Of a DNA stretch of 64,000 nucleotides, positions 45,123 to 54,253 are shown in pieces (within the stretch, counting starts at the first letter, position 1; every line of letters begins with the position of its first letter). The notes under the pieces were generated by a model. That model saw only the letters and a list, made by a program, of their open reading frames with translations, had not been told where the DNA came from and made no database searches. Source of the DNA: Leptolyngbya sp. FACHB-261 (GTDB lineage: Bacteria; Cyanobacteriota; Cyanobacteriia; FACHB-261); assembly GCF_014696065.1 (NCBI RefSeq), contig NZ_JACJPL010000024.1, positions 124,001-188,000 of the forward strand, read 5' to 3'. The position numbers were made by a program, and so were the translations under genes.

Positions 45123-46961
45123 CTAGAACGTGAAGGTAGTTCGCACAACCCCCACCACTGTAGTTTCATTGTCACGGTTCCCCTCTGGATTGAACAGGGT
45201 GAAAACACCAGGTGTGATGCTGATGTTGTCATTGACTTTCAGTTTGTAATAGGCCTCTAAATGGTAAGGAACAGCCCCATCCACAACACTGCCATCCGGA
45301 TTGCGCGCATTGCGACGGGCCGCACCATCAGCATCAGCACGGTAGAGTTGCTGCCCGAACAAAATGCCAGCCGTATTACCCTCTTTGAAGAGGTCGCTGA
45401 AGTGAATCCCAGCCATCCAGCTGGTGAGCGTGGTCGAGGCTTCTGGACCACTAGCAGCATCGACCAAGAAAACTGAACCGGAGCCGGTCAGAGTAATCCT
45501 CGGCAACGCGCGCCAGGCAAAGGTTGCACCGAACGAATTGATGTTGACCGGAGTTTTGGCACCTAACCCAGCGAGCACACCTATATCGGCACTGGCTAAA
45601 CCGGTGGCGAGAATATTGATCTCATGGTAGCTGTGGGCGTAGTTAAGCCCAATATCCAGCGCTTTCAAGGGTTTCCAGGTGAGTTGTGCAGCGGCGACCG
45701 TGCTACCGCCGAAGAACCCTGCCCCTAAGGGGGTAGTTGGCCTGCCGTCTAGATTGAGATCGAGATTATCGGCAATCGATGCATTCACACTGGCATAGAG
45801 CGCTCTGAAGTCTAGACTGTCTGAAATTCCCCAAATGAAGCCAACTGCCGAAGCCAAGCCGGTTCCAGATGTTCCTCCGGAGACGCGCAATACCGGATTG
45901 AGCCCTCCAAAGCGCGAGACTGCCTCCTGCCCTTCACCAGCAAAAGGCGTAATCGCGGGAAAGGCATCTGAGGTTTCGGCAGCAGTGCCTGCAAACAGGG
46001 TGAGATTGCGTAATCCCGGAGCCGGGAAAATATAGAGCAACTTGTAGAGCTGCACCGAATTAGCGCCAACTGCTGAAAGCGTCTGTGGGTTCACGCCCGG
46101 AAACTGGAGTTCAAAACCCAAACGAGCATTACTGGCACTCAAGCCCAAACCATCCGCCAAGCCAAGAGCACCGCCTAGGCTGTTAGCACCGCCCCCTATG
46201 TTGTAAGCTTGCAAACCGGTAATTAACGTATCCTTGCCCGTAAAACTGGTGGTGAGGTTGAGGCGGACCCGATTGGTCAGGACCAGATTGGGATCGCCTC
46301 GGTCAGGTGCGCCACCTGTAGCTCCTGCCACAGCAATGATTGCCTCGCCGCTCAACTTAGTGGTAGTTGAGAACTGATTGGCTTCCAGTTCGGCGGTGCG
46401 GGCCTCTAGGCTATCTACCCGACCTCGCAGGGTTGCTAGCTCAGCCGAAAACTCGGTCTGTAACCTCTGTAGCGTTGTTAAATCTTCCCGAGATACCCGA
46501 TCGGCCAGCCCTGCGGCAATCAACTCATTGACCCGGTCAAGGGCAGCATTGAGACCCGCCGCAAATTCATAACGGGTCAGGGCACGGTTGCCCCGGAAGG
46601 TGCCATCGGGATAACCGGCGATCACGCCATAGCGCTCAACCAAAGACTGCAAAGCCTGAAATGCCCAATCGGTCGGCCTGACGTCTGAGAGCTGTGACAC
46701 CGAGGTCACCTGATCCATTGAGCTTGGCGCTGAGAACAGGCCACTGCCGCTTTCTGGCTGAGCCAGCCGTTCAGGAGCGGCGGGGCTAGCGCTAAAAGCC
46801 GGTTCCACTGCAAAGTCGGGGACCTGCGGTGCAGGAGTCGCTGTGCCCGAGTTGGCTAGGTCAGGGGGAGCGGCGGGAGGAGGTGTGGCACCCAGAGGTG
46901 GCGTGGCAAGAAGGCACAACAAACCTGTCCCCCCAGCAGAAGCCAGTTGCGATCCGTTCAC
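45123..46961 (-). CDS. Outer-membrane porin with SLH domain (cyanobacterial OprB type), copy 2
   Basis: GTG 46961 gives a short hydrophobic leader (QLASAGGTGLLCLLATPPLG). A Pro/Ala-rich spacer, an SLH domain (SQLSDVRPTDWAFQALQSLV), the coiled coil (LATLRGRVDSLEARTAELEA) and an OprB-like barrel ending in TTFTF follow. The SLH and coiled-coil section is almost identical in protein to copy 1 at 28181, while its DNA differs at many third positions, so this is old duplication under constraint rather than recent copying. Barrel loops differ, which suggests different permeability. The start has no strong ribosome-binding site and may lie elsewhere. Confidence 0.9.
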   Translation of the reverse strand: MNGSQLASAGGTGLLCLLATPPLGATPPPAAPPDLANSGTATPAPQVPDFAVEPAFSASPAAPERLAQPESGSGLFSAPSSMDQVTSVSQLSDVRPTDWAFQALQSLVERYGVIAGYPDGTFRGNRALTRYEFAAGLNAALDRVNELIAAGLADRVSREDLTTLQRLQTEFSAELATLRGRVDSLEARTAELEANQFSTTTKLSGEAIIAVAGATGGAPDRGDPNLVLTNRVRLNLTTSFTGKDTLITGLQAYNIGGGANSLGGALGLADGLGLSASNARLGFELQFPGVNPQTLSAVGANSVQLYKLLYIFPAPGLRNLTLFAGTAAETSDAFPAITPFAGEGQEAVSRFGGLNPVLRVSGGTSGTGLASAVGFIWGISDSLDFRALYASVNASIADNLDLNLDGRPTTPLGAGFFGGSTVAAAQLTWKPLKALDIGLNYAHSYHEINILATGLASADIGVLAGLGAKTPVNINSFGATFAWRALPRITLTGSGSVFLVDAASGPEASTTLTSWMAGIHFSDLFKEGNTAGILFGQQLYRADADGAARRNARNPDGSVVDGAVPYHLEAYYKLKVNDNISITPGVFTLFNPEGNRDNETTVVGVVRTTFTF

Positions 46962-47221
46962 AATGAGGACTCACACAAGAAATGGGCTGAGAAGCATGAT
47001 CAGAACTTGAGACTTCAAGCAGAACGAGTGAATCCTCGCCAGCAGATGCCCCAGCAGACGTCGTGGTCAGTAGCGCTGTCGCTACGCCAGTGCAAAATCT
47101 ACTGCTTGAATACGGCAGGCTCAGCCTGTCTCCGGACGCTCTAGAGGAATTGTTGGGGTTTAACCTGGATAGGAACTGCGTTGCATACTGGGAAAGAATT
47201 TTGCCAACCAATCAGAGCGAC

Positions 47222-47806
47222 ATGGGACGAGGGAAAGAGCGAAAAGGCTTGAGCCTGGGCACCTACCTCTTCTGGAGCGCCATAGGTATGGGGGTTTGGG
47301 TTTATTTCAATACCAATGTCTTTCCCTGGAGCTTTCTGCTGCCTGCTCGGGTTCCCCCCGAGGTCCAAAGCAAACTCAATCAAGTCGCGGCCAACGTTGG
47401 TACAGACCCCAACAATCTGGCCGCTGTGATCCATTTCGAGACAGGCGGCACCTGGGACCCTTCTATTCGCAATGCAGCTGGCTCAGGGGCCACAGGCTTG
47501 ATTCAGTTCATGCCTCAAACCGCAGCCGAGTTGGGCACCTCAGTCGATGACCTAGCCGCGATGAGTGCCGTTGAGCAACTGGATTATGTCGAAGCTTACC
47601 TGCGGCCCTATCGCGGCAATCTGAACAGCCTAGAAGACACCTACATGGCAGTGCTTTACCCAGCAGCAATTGGCAAAAGTAACAGCACCTGGCTGTTCTG
47701 GTGGGGCACTACAGCTTACGAGCAGAATCAGGGCCTCGACCGCAACCAAGATGGCGTGATCACTAAAGGCGAAGCCGTCCAGCGCCTGCGGGACACAGTG
47801 CAGTGA
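47222..47806 (+). CDS. SLT-type lytic transglycosylase with membrane anchor
   Basis: From ATG 47222 a basic start and one hydrophobic segment (LGTYLFWSAIGMGVWVYF) anchor the protein. The SLT domain follows: AVIHFETGGTWDPSIRNAAG with the catalytic Glu, then GATGLIQFMPQTAAELG, then LDYVEAYLRPYRG. These enzymes cleave glycan strands with formation of anhydromuramyl ends. A C-terminal DRNQDGVITKGE matches an EF-hand-like calcium loop, unusual for this family. The frame extends upstream to 47063, overlapping the porin 2 leader region, but that part has no family likeness. Confidence 0.85.
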   Translation: MGRGKERKGLSLGTYLFWSAIGMGVWVYFNTNVFPWSFLLPARVPPEVQSKLNQVAANVGTDPNNLAAVIHFETGGTWDPSIRNAAGSGATGLIQFMPQTAAELGTSVDDLAAMSAVEQLDYVEAYLRPYRGNLNSLEDTYMAVLYPAAIGKSNSTWLFWWGTTAYEQNQGLDRNQDGVITKGEAVQRLRDTVQ

Positions 47807-47860
47807 TTGCCCAAGCCCATTTGCTCAGGCCCATTGGTGGAGACCCATTTGAAGACTCAG

Positions 47861-49462
47861 CTAAAGACCAAACAATTGCTCCAGTACAACGGCTTGAGCT
47901 ATAGAGTGTTGGTCATAGACGAATAGCATCGGTACCTCGGCTGGCAAGTCAGCGTCAAGTAAGGATTGAATGTATGGGCTGCCATAGAGAACGACTGCCC
48001 GCAATCGGCCTGAACTGAGTACACTGCGCAGCAGCGTTTGGGCCCCTTGAGCCAGCGCAGCACTGCCCCGAAACGGATTGCCCCGGATAAACAACTGCAC
48101 TAGCACCGGCTCACTGCCTGTAGGCAACTGCAACAACGGCAGGTTGCGCTCATCCAACAGCACCGTCCGCCAACCTCTCGCTTCAGGCAACTGAACAGCG
48201 GGAGCCAGGGGTGACAGTCGGTCTCCGGCCTGCGAGATGTCGTCTACGAGCACTAAATTCCAACCGGGCGCGGGGGTTGGCTCAGCCAGGGGTAGAGCCT
48301 CTGCATGCGTCAGGCGTAAGGACTGCTGGGTAATCGTTCGGTTGAGTTCCTGAGCGGCTAGCGACTTGATGCAGTCAGAGAAGACCGACCAGCGCAGGTC
48401 AGAGCCGACTGATGCACTAGCAACCTTGGCCTTAGCCCGCCAGATCCGCTCAACTGAGGCCTGGATCCGCTCAGGTGAGAGTAGCCCCGTTTCCACTGCC
48501 TGTACAACAGCCTGAATCGCAAGCAGTGGGTCGGGGGGCATCAGCAGAATATCGGCCCCAGCTCGCACCGCTTTGACCGCTGCCTCACCGGGGTCAAAAT
48601 GACGTGTGATCGCCCCCATCATCAGTGCATCGGTCACGATCAGACCCTCAAAGCCTAACTCCTGCCGCAAGAGCCCATCCAAAATTGAGGGAGCTAGGGT
48701 CGCAGGCAAACTGGGATCCAACGCTGGGATATTGAGATGGGCGCTCATCACTGCATCAACCCCCGCAGCAATCGCTGCGGCGAAGGGTGGCAGTTCTACC
48801 TGAGCCAAGCGCTCTCGGCTATGAGCCAGCACTGGCAGGTCCAAATGGGAATCAGTCGCAGTATCGCCATGTCCTGGAAAATGCTTGGCTGTGGTGAGCA
48901 TTGGTGTCTCAGTCGCACTTTGGACGCCTTCAATGAAGGCAGTGCTCAAGCGGCTCACCTGGTCTGGGGCTTCGCCAAAAGCCCGCACATTGATCACTGG
49001 ATTGGTTGGGTTACTATTCACATCTACAACAGGTGCCAGCAACCAGTTCAAGCCCAGCCCATAGGCTTCTTGAGCAGTGATTCGCCCCATAGCCCGTGCG
49101 TAATCTTCGCCCTGAGCCAAGTCGGCAAGTGCCAGAGGGGGCGGTAGGGTTGTGGCTCCAGCAAAGCGCTGTCCCACGCCCTCTTCAACATCAGCGCAGA
49201 GCAGCAGAGGCAGCCGCGCCCAAGTTTGAAGCTGTTGGCAGCGCAGACTGAGCTCAGCAGCACTACCGCCCACAAAAATCACACCCCCTACCGCCCAGCG
49301 GCCCAACCAGTCCTGCAACTCGGCTGCTGTGGCCTCCCATTGCGGATACTCCCGTTGGTGATCGAGCAGGTGACCCGAAGCACGGACCACGACCATTTGC
49401 GCCACCTGTTCGGCCAGGGAGAGCGACTTAAGCGTGGGCAAAAGTGTGGGCAGAACAGACAC
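47861..49462 (-). CDS. Glycoside hydrolase family 3 protein, beta-N-acetylglucosaminidase (NagZ-like)
   Basis: GH3 motifs are clear: GVIFVGGSAAEL, PVVDVNSNPTNPVINVRAFG, the His-containing loop KHFPGHGDTATDSHLDLPVL, and the nucleophile Asp in GLIVTDALMMGAITRHF. NagZ enzymes remove N-acetylglucosamine from cell-wall muropeptides during recycling. No signal peptide is seen, fitting a cytoplasmic recycling enzyme. A C-terminal domain of about 170 residues follows the barrel, as in longer bacterial members. It is convergent with the lytic transglycosylase, whose products would feed the same recycling route. Confidence 0.9.
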   Translation of the reverse strand: MSVLPTLLPTLKSLSLAEQVAQMVVVRASGHLLDHQREYPQWEATAAELQDWLGRWAVGGVIFVGGSAAELSLRCQQLQTWARLPLLLCADVEEGVGQRFAGATTLPPPLALADLAQGEDYARAMGRITAQEAYGLGLNWLLAPVVDVNSNPTNPVINVRAFGEAPDQVSRLSTAFIEGVQSATETPMLTTAKHFPGHGDTATDSHLDLPVLAHSRERLAQVELPPFAAAIAAGVDAVMSAHLNIPALDPSLPATLAPSILDGLLRQELGFEGLIVTDALMMGAITRHFDPGEAAVKAVRAGADILLMPPDPLLAIQAVVQAVETGLLSPERIQASVERIWRAKAKVASASVGSDLRWSVFSDCIKSLAAQELNRTITQQSLRLTHAEALPLAEPTPAPGWNLVLVDDISQAGDRLSPLAPAVQLPEARGWRTVLLDERNLPLLQLPTGSEPVLVQLFIRGNPFRGSAALAQGAQTLLRSVLSSGRLRAVVLYGSPYIQSLLDADLPAEVPMLFVYDQHSIAQAVVLEQLFGL

Positions 49463-49917
49463 AGACAGCGCCAGAACAACAATGTGCCTGTTTTACTGCA
49501 AAAACGACGCATCCACTACTGCCAACAGCCATAGGGGATGTCATGGCCGAGCCGCTTTAAAACCTTAAGGGTCTAAACTCTAGCTGCTTTTAGCTAACTA
49601 CCTGGGTTCCTGGACAGCGGGTGGAGTAGACGTGCGGCTAAGCCTAAATAGAAGGCCGAGCGTTGTATGTATGGTCTTTCCTATTAGCTTGGGGCTTGTT
49701 TTTTCTTAACCTGGAGCTTGTCTCTTAGCCTCAGTTTAGGCACAGAGTTTTTCTATTGCTCAACAATAATCAGAGCAGCAAGCTATGCTAAAAAAGCAGG
49801 TTTTTTTACCTAACTTGCTGATTGAAATTCAGAAAAACGCAGGGTTTAAACGACACAGAACTATTACTCAAACCGCTTTAACTTCAACTGTTCTAAGTCA
49901 GCCTAGACGGTGAAAAA

Positions 49918-49934
49918 TCATTAAGATTTAATGA
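49918..49934. promoter_or_regulatory. Dyad 1, possible operator
   Basis: TCATTAA (49918-49924), spacer GAT, TTAATGA (49928-49934): a perfect 7-bp inverted repeat about 100 bp before the 12-codon leader ORF. Its size suits a dimeric repressor or activator site. Confidence 0.5.
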
Positions 49935-49944
49935 ATTTAGTTTA

Positions 49945-49962
49945 TGTGTCTTTTGATACACA
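49945..49962. promoter_or_regulatory. Dyad 2, possible operator or hairpin
   Basis: TGTGT (49945-49949) and ACACA (49958-49962) flank CTTTTGAT. It lies 10 bp after dyad 1, about one helical turn, which is compatible with cooperative binding. Confidence 0.4.
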
Positions 49963-50031
49963 AGGACATTAAAAGACTGCATACTCTGTCTAGCGACAGC
50001 ATGATAGGCTCTGGATCAGAAGGAAAACACT

Positions 50032-50070
50032 ATGAGAAAAACTGGCAATTTCCTACACGGTCGAATTTAA
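50032..50070 (+). CDS. Possible 12-residue leader peptide of the polyamine-type operon
   Basis: AGGA (50021-50024, within AGAAGGAAAA) lies seven bases before ATG 50032. The frame encodes MRKTGNFLHGRI and stops at TAA 50068, whose bases run into the AAAGG ribosome-binding site of the next gene at 50083. This arrangement would couple leader translation to the binding-protein gene. Whether it is translated cannot be told from sequence. Confidence 0.45.
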   Translation: MRKTGNFLHGRI

Positions 50071-50082
50071 AGGTAAACGATC

Positions 50083-51201
50083 ATGGTGAGTTGGATACGT
50101 AAGGATAGTTCATCAATGCGAGCAAAAACGCGAGCAAAAACAACAAGGCAAAGCCACTGGACCGCAGTGCTTTTAGGTGGGCTCTTGGCGTTGATTGCAA
50201 TCTGCATCCCTATTCAGGGAGTGCAAGCCAAAGACTGCACCCTAACTGCAATTGTTTGGGAAGGATATACTGATTCGTCTTTTGAGAAACCATTTGAGCA
50301 GGAAACGGGTTGTGCGGTCAAAGCGACCTATGCCGGGTCTAGTGATGAAATGTTCGCCAAAGTCCGAGCTGGGGGTGGCAGAACTTACGATCTAGTTTCT
50401 GCATCGGGAGACATCACCGAGCGCCTCTATCGGGCAGGACTGGTCATGCCCCTAGACACGAGCAAACTCAAGAATTACAGCTCTGTTTTTGCGCCCTTTC
50501 AGAATGCTAAATGGAACACTTTTGACGGCAAACCTTACGGCGTGAGCTTTGCCTGGGGTCCCAACGTTCTTGTTTACAATACGAAAGAAGTCGCTGAGGC
50601 ACCGACCTCCTGGAACGTTCTATTTGACCCCAAATATGCGGGTAAAATTACGATTCCTGATAATCCCATGACCATCGCTGATGTTGCGCTCTGGTTGGGA
50701 ATGTCAGATCCTTATGATCTCAGTGACGAAGACCTAGCCAAAGTCAAAGACAAGTTACTAGAATTGCGTCCCAGTATTCGCAAATTTTGGTCAACAGCGG
50801 GTGAGTTGGCCAATTTGTTTGAATCAGGCGAAGTCGTAATGGCCCACGCTTGGCCCCTGACCTATACTCAGCTCAGTGAGGCTGGTTTCCCCATTGGTTC
50901 TGCTAGTCCAAAAGGTAAGCTAACAGGCTGGACAGATTCCTGGATGGTCTCAAAAAATTCCCGCAACGCAGATGCAGCCTATCAATGGATTGACTACATC
51001 TTGAGCGGTCCAGGGCAGAAGGGGATTATGGATGTCACTGGTTATTCCGGCGCTACCGATCTGGGTGTTGAGGCGGTTGGTCTAGAACGAGCCAAAAAAC
51101 TGTTCATGGATGACCTCTCGCTGCACAAAGAAATCAAGATGTGGCAGAGCGTCAAAAACTATGACAAATGGGTTCAACTCTGGAACGAGATTCGGAGCTA
51201 G
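50083..51201 (+). CDS. ABC transporter substrate-binding protein, spermidine/putrescine type (PotD-like)
   Basis: The protein has a signal peptide (hydrophobic core VLLGGLLALIAICIPI, likely cut after VQA) and a PotD/PotF-type binding fold: LTAIVWEGYTDSSFEKPFEQ, SGDITERLYRAGLVMPLDT, PYGVSFAWGPNVLVYNTKEV and NPMTIADVALWLGMSDPYD. It would capture polyamines or related compounds in the periplasm and hand them to the permease pair downstream. AAAGG stands about eight bases before ATG 50083. A gap of 163 bp separates it from the first permease, and all five genes run in one direction. The substrate class is inferred from family and from the aldehyde dehydrogenase at the operon end. Confidence 0.9.
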   Translation: MVSWIRKDSSSMRAKTRAKTTRQSHWTAVLLGGLLALIAICIPIQGVQAKDCTLTAIVWEGYTDSSFEKPFEQETGCAVKATYAGSSDEMFAKVRAGGGRTYDLVSASGDITERLYRAGLVMPLDTSKLKNYSSVFAPFQNAKWNTFDGKPYGVSFAWGPNVLVYNTKEVAEAPTSWNVLFDPKYAGKITIPDNPMTIADVALWLGMSDPYDLSDEDLAKVKDKLLELRPSIRKFWSTAGELANLFESGEVVMAHAWPLTYTQLSEAGFPIGSASPKGKLTGWTDSWMVSKNSRNADAAYQWIDYILSGPGQKGIMDVTGYSGATDLGVEAVGLERAKKLFMDDLSLHKEIKMWQSVKNYDKWVQLWNEIRS

Positions 51202-51364
51202 GTTGGTCTGAATTGCCAAACTCTGAACTGCCAATTTGGTGTAGTAGGCATCTCTGTCTCAGGCTTCTGCTGGGTTCTAACTTTGGCTTTGGCTGATTCT
51301 GGCTCTGGGCTGAAACAGGGATGCTTAGAAAGCAACTTGCTATTGTCACTTAAAGCTTAAGATT

Positions 51365-52255
51365 TTGGAGGCGATTCTGGCTCGCTCTGTGACAACCGCT
51401 TCTCAACGTGAGCAGGGCCGCAATCTTGGTCTTTACGCCACCTTGCTTCCCCCTCTAATTTGGATGTCTCTGCTCTATTTCGTGCCGCTGCTCATTCTGA
51501 TTTCTTACAGCTTTTGGCGGCTCGAAAGCTATGACATTATTCGTGAATTCAGTTTAATCAATTTTCAAACGATCTTTGGCAACGCCGCTTATCGAGCTGT
51601 CCTCCTGAGAACCATTGGCACAGCTCTAATAGTCACGCTTATTGATATTGTGATTGCTTTGCCCGTAGGCTTCTTCATCGCTCGCTACGGCGGACGTTAT
51701 CGCACGCTGCTAACAGTTTTGGTGATCCTGCCTTTGTGGTCGAGCTATTTGGTGCGAGTTTTTGCTTGGAAAGTCATTCTGGGCTACAACGGCGTGCTCA
51801 ACAACGCCTTGCTCTCATTAGGACTGCTTCAACAACCCAGTTCACTCTTTCTCTATAACCAGTTCTCAACCCTCTTGACTTTCGTACATATCTGGTTGCC
51901 CTTCATGATTCTGCCGGTGATTACTGCTTTCGAGCGTTTGCCGGTCTCCCTGCTCGAAGCCTCTGCTGATTTGAATGCGGGTCCTTGGACTACCTTTCGC
52001 CGCATTAGCTTTCCCCTAGCATTACCAGGAGTTCTGGCTGGTTCGATCAGCGTTTTTGCGTTGACCATGGGCGACTTCATCACACCCAGCTTAGTGGGCA
52101 GCACCAATGGCATTCTGCTAGGCAATGTCGTATCTTCGCAGTTTGGCGTAGCTTACAACTGGCCACTAGGGGCTGCTTTCACACTGGTGGTGGTAGTCAT
52201 AGTTTTTGTGGCGCTGACGTTAGTATCGCGCTGGGGCGCCCTGGAGAGTCTCTAA
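51365..52255 (+). CDS. ABC transporter permease, polyamine type (PotB-like)
   Basis: There are six membrane helices, with the EAA loop as LLEASADLNAGPWTTFRRIS followed by FPLALPG, as in PotB/PotH. The first helix is PLIWMSLLYFVPLLILISYS. The start is awkward: GGAGG at 51367-51371 overlaps TTG 51365, while no ATG is near; CTG 51377 would be five bases after it and GTG 51389 seventeen. The stop shares a base with the ATG of the next gene (TAATG). Confidence 0.9.
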   Translation: MEAILARSVTTASQREQGRNLGLYATLLPPLIWMSLLYFVPLLILISYSFWRLESYDIIREFSLINFQTIFGNAAYRAVLLRTIGTALIVTLIDIVIALPVGFFIARYGGRYRTLLTVLVILPLWSSYLVRVFAWKVILGYNGVLNNALLSLGLLQQPSSLFLYNQFSTLLTFVHIWLPFMILPVITAFERLPVSLLEASADLNAGPWTTFRRISFPLALPGVLAGSISVFALTMGDFITPSLVGSTNGILLGNVVSSQFGVAYNWPLGAAFTLVVVVIVFVALTLVSRWGALESL

Positions 52256-53100
52256 TGACTAACATGGTGATTCCCTCAGTTACGCCCACGCAGCTGGCAG
52301 ATCGACCTCCAGACACGCCTAAAAACCCTGGCCAGCCCCAGCCCTGGGCGCTTGGGGCTTGGACACTGTTGACCTATGCCTTTCTGTATCTGCCGATCAG
52401 CGTGCTGATCGTGCTCAGCTTCAATCACTCCAAAATTTTGTCGTTGCCACTGAAAGGCTGGACACTCGACTGGTATCAAACAGCTCTTAATGACCAAGCT
52501 CTTCGCTCTGCTTTTGCTAATTCCTTGAAAGTCGCGGCGGTAGCAACAGTTCTAGCGACTCTCTTCGGTTTGCTGGCTGCTTTTGCGATTTATCGATATC
52601 AATTCTTTGGTAAAAAAGGATTTCGTATCGCCCTCACACTGCCGATTTTATTGCCCGGTGTGGTGACAGGGGTTGCCATGTTGGCTTACTTTTCCAACTT
52701 GGGTCTACAACTGTCTTTATGGACTGTGATTCTCGGTCACGCTGTGTTCGGTTTACCCGTTGCCCTAGGTCCTATTTTGGCAAGGCTTGGACAGTTTCCC
52801 CGTTCGTTGGAAGAGGCAGCCTACGATCTGGGCGCTCGTCCTCAACAGGTTTTTCGAGATGTCATTTTTCCCTACATTCGCAGTGCGGTTATCTCTGGGG
52901 CATTACTGGCGTTTACCTTGTCGTTTGACGAAGTCGTCGTCACGATTTTTCTAACAGGGCGGGACAATACCTTACCAATGGAAATCTGGGCGCGGCTCCG
53001 CACCGACATTACGCCTGAGATCGCTGCTGCTGCAACTCTGGTATTGCTAGTGAGTACAGTGGTGATATTGCTCAATGAGTGGATCAGTTCCTCTGAGTAA
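52255..53100 (+). CDS. ABC transporter permease, polyamine type (PotC-like)
   Basis: This is the second permease of the heterodimer. Six membrane helices and the EAA loop SLEEAAYDLGARPQQVFRDV match PotC/PotI, as do YLPISVLIVLSFNHSK and AFTLSFDEVVVTIFLTG. Its ATG overlaps the stop of the preceding permease, which indicates translational coupling. The ATPase gene begins 2 bp after its stop. Confidence 0.92.
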   Translation: MTNMVIPSVTPTQLADRPPDTPKNPGQPQPWALGAWTLLTYAFLYLPISVLIVLSFNHSKILSLPLKGWTLDWYQTALNDQALRSAFANSLKVAAVATVLATLFGLLAAFAIYRYQFFGKKGFRIALTLPILLPGVVTGVAMLAYFSNLGLQLSLWTVILGHAVFGLPVALGPILARLGQFPRSLEEAAYDLGARPQQVFRDVIFPYIRSAVISGALLAFTLSFDEVVVTIFLTGRDNTLPMEIWARLRTDITPEIAAAATLVLLVSTVVILLNEWISSSE

Positions 53101-53102
53101 AC

Positions 53103-54203
53103 ATGAGTGAAGAGCAAGCCCGCGAGAGCCTGGTTTATTTAGAAGGCGTGAGTAAGATTTACCCCTCTGCCCAGGGTGAAGTCTATGCCGCTCGTAATGT
53201 CACTTTAGAGGTGCGAAGCGGCGAGTTTTTTTCTTTGTTAGGTTCTAGCGGCTCTGGCAAAACCACCACATTGCGTTTGATTGGGGGCTTTGAGATTCCA
53301 GATTATGGTCGTGTCTTTATTGGTGGCGAAGAAGTTACCTATCAGCCTCCCTATCGGCGGAACGTGCATACGGTTTTTCAGAACTATGCCTTGTTTCCAC
53401 ACCTGAGTGTGGCGCAGAATATTGCCTATCCCCTGACCCTTGCCCGCACGTCTCGTGCAGATATTGATCGCCGCATCACGGAATCTCTAGCCCTGTTTCG
53501 CTTGCAAGGATTGGGAGACCGTAAACCAGCTCAATTATCTGGTGGACAGCAACAACGAGTTGCTCTAGCGCGCGCCCTGATTAATCGGCCTAAAGTATTG
53601 CTGTTAGATGAACCTCTCTCCGCCCTTGATGCCAAGGTCCGGGAAGAAGTGCGCCAAGAATTGCGAGAGCTACAACGACAGACCAACCTGACATTTATCT
53701 ATGTCACCCATGATCAGGAGGAAGCTCTGGCCCTCTCAGATCGGATTGCTGTCATGCATCAGGGCCAGGTCGAGCAAATCGGCACCTCCCAAGAAATTTA
53801 CGATTGTCCTGCCTCCCTGTTTGTTGCGCAATTTATCGGCAAAGCTAATCTTCTAAGTGGAACGGTACTGGAGGCCAATCATGAGTTTACGAAGGTTGAA
53901 GCCAACGGATTGTGCCTGTTAGCTGCCCCTTGTGGTCATGCTCTAAATCCGGGTCAGAATATTACCCTAATGGTGCGGCCTGAACGTTTGCAGATCAACT
54001 CAGCCGTCGAAACCGAAAATCAAATTTCTGGCGTACTAGAGAACATCACCTACGTGGGTCAACTGGTTGAATATCAGGTTAAAACTCAGGTAGGACCCCT
54101 TAAAATTACTCAACTAAGTCAACGAGAAACCTACCCCCAAGGCGAGTCACTCGACCTACGCTGGAATGCCAGCGATTGCATCATTATCCCTCCTGAAAGT
54201 TAA
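53103..54203 (+). CDS. ABC transporter ATPase, polyamine type (PotA-like)
   Basis: Walker A is LLGSSGSGKTTTLRLIGG, the signature is QLSGGQQQRVALARAL and Walker B is VLLLDEPLSALDAKV, with the switch His in IYVTHDQEEALALSDR. A TOBE-like domain fills the C-terminal 110 residues (LMVRPERLQIN), as in PotA. It powers uptake through the two permeases encoded just upstream. The aldehyde dehydrogenase gene follows after 50 bp. Confidence 0.94.
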   Translation: MSEEQARESLVYLEGVSKIYPSAQGEVYAARNVTLEVRSGEFFSLLGSSGSGKTTTLRLIGGFEIPDYGRVFIGGEEVTYQPPYRRNVHTVFQNYALFPHLSVAQNIAYPLTLARTSRADIDRRITESLALFRLQGLGDRKPAQLSGGQQQRVALARALINRPKVLLLDEPLSALDAKVREEVRQELRELQRQTNLTFIYVTHDQEEALALSDRIAVMHQGQVEQIGTSQEIYDCPASLFVAQFIGKANLLSGTVLEANHEFTKVEANGLCLLAAPCGHALNPGQNITLMVRPERLQINSAVETENQISGVLENITYVGQLVEYQVKTQVGPLKITQLSQRETYPQGESLDLRWNASDCIIIPPES

Positions 54204-54253
54204 ACGTTAAAGCGTTGAATGCGTGAGCCCTTATGTTGACAAAAGAGGTTGAT

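Larger units (their letters stand above)
49463..50031. other. Regulatory gap before the polyamine-type operon
   Basis: The roughly 570 bp between the GH3 gene and the leader ORF become AT-rich toward the operon and hold the two dyads listed separately, plus a small hairpin CTGTC/GACAG near 49986-49999. Promoter boxes are not distinct. No gene is seen. Confidence 0.45.
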
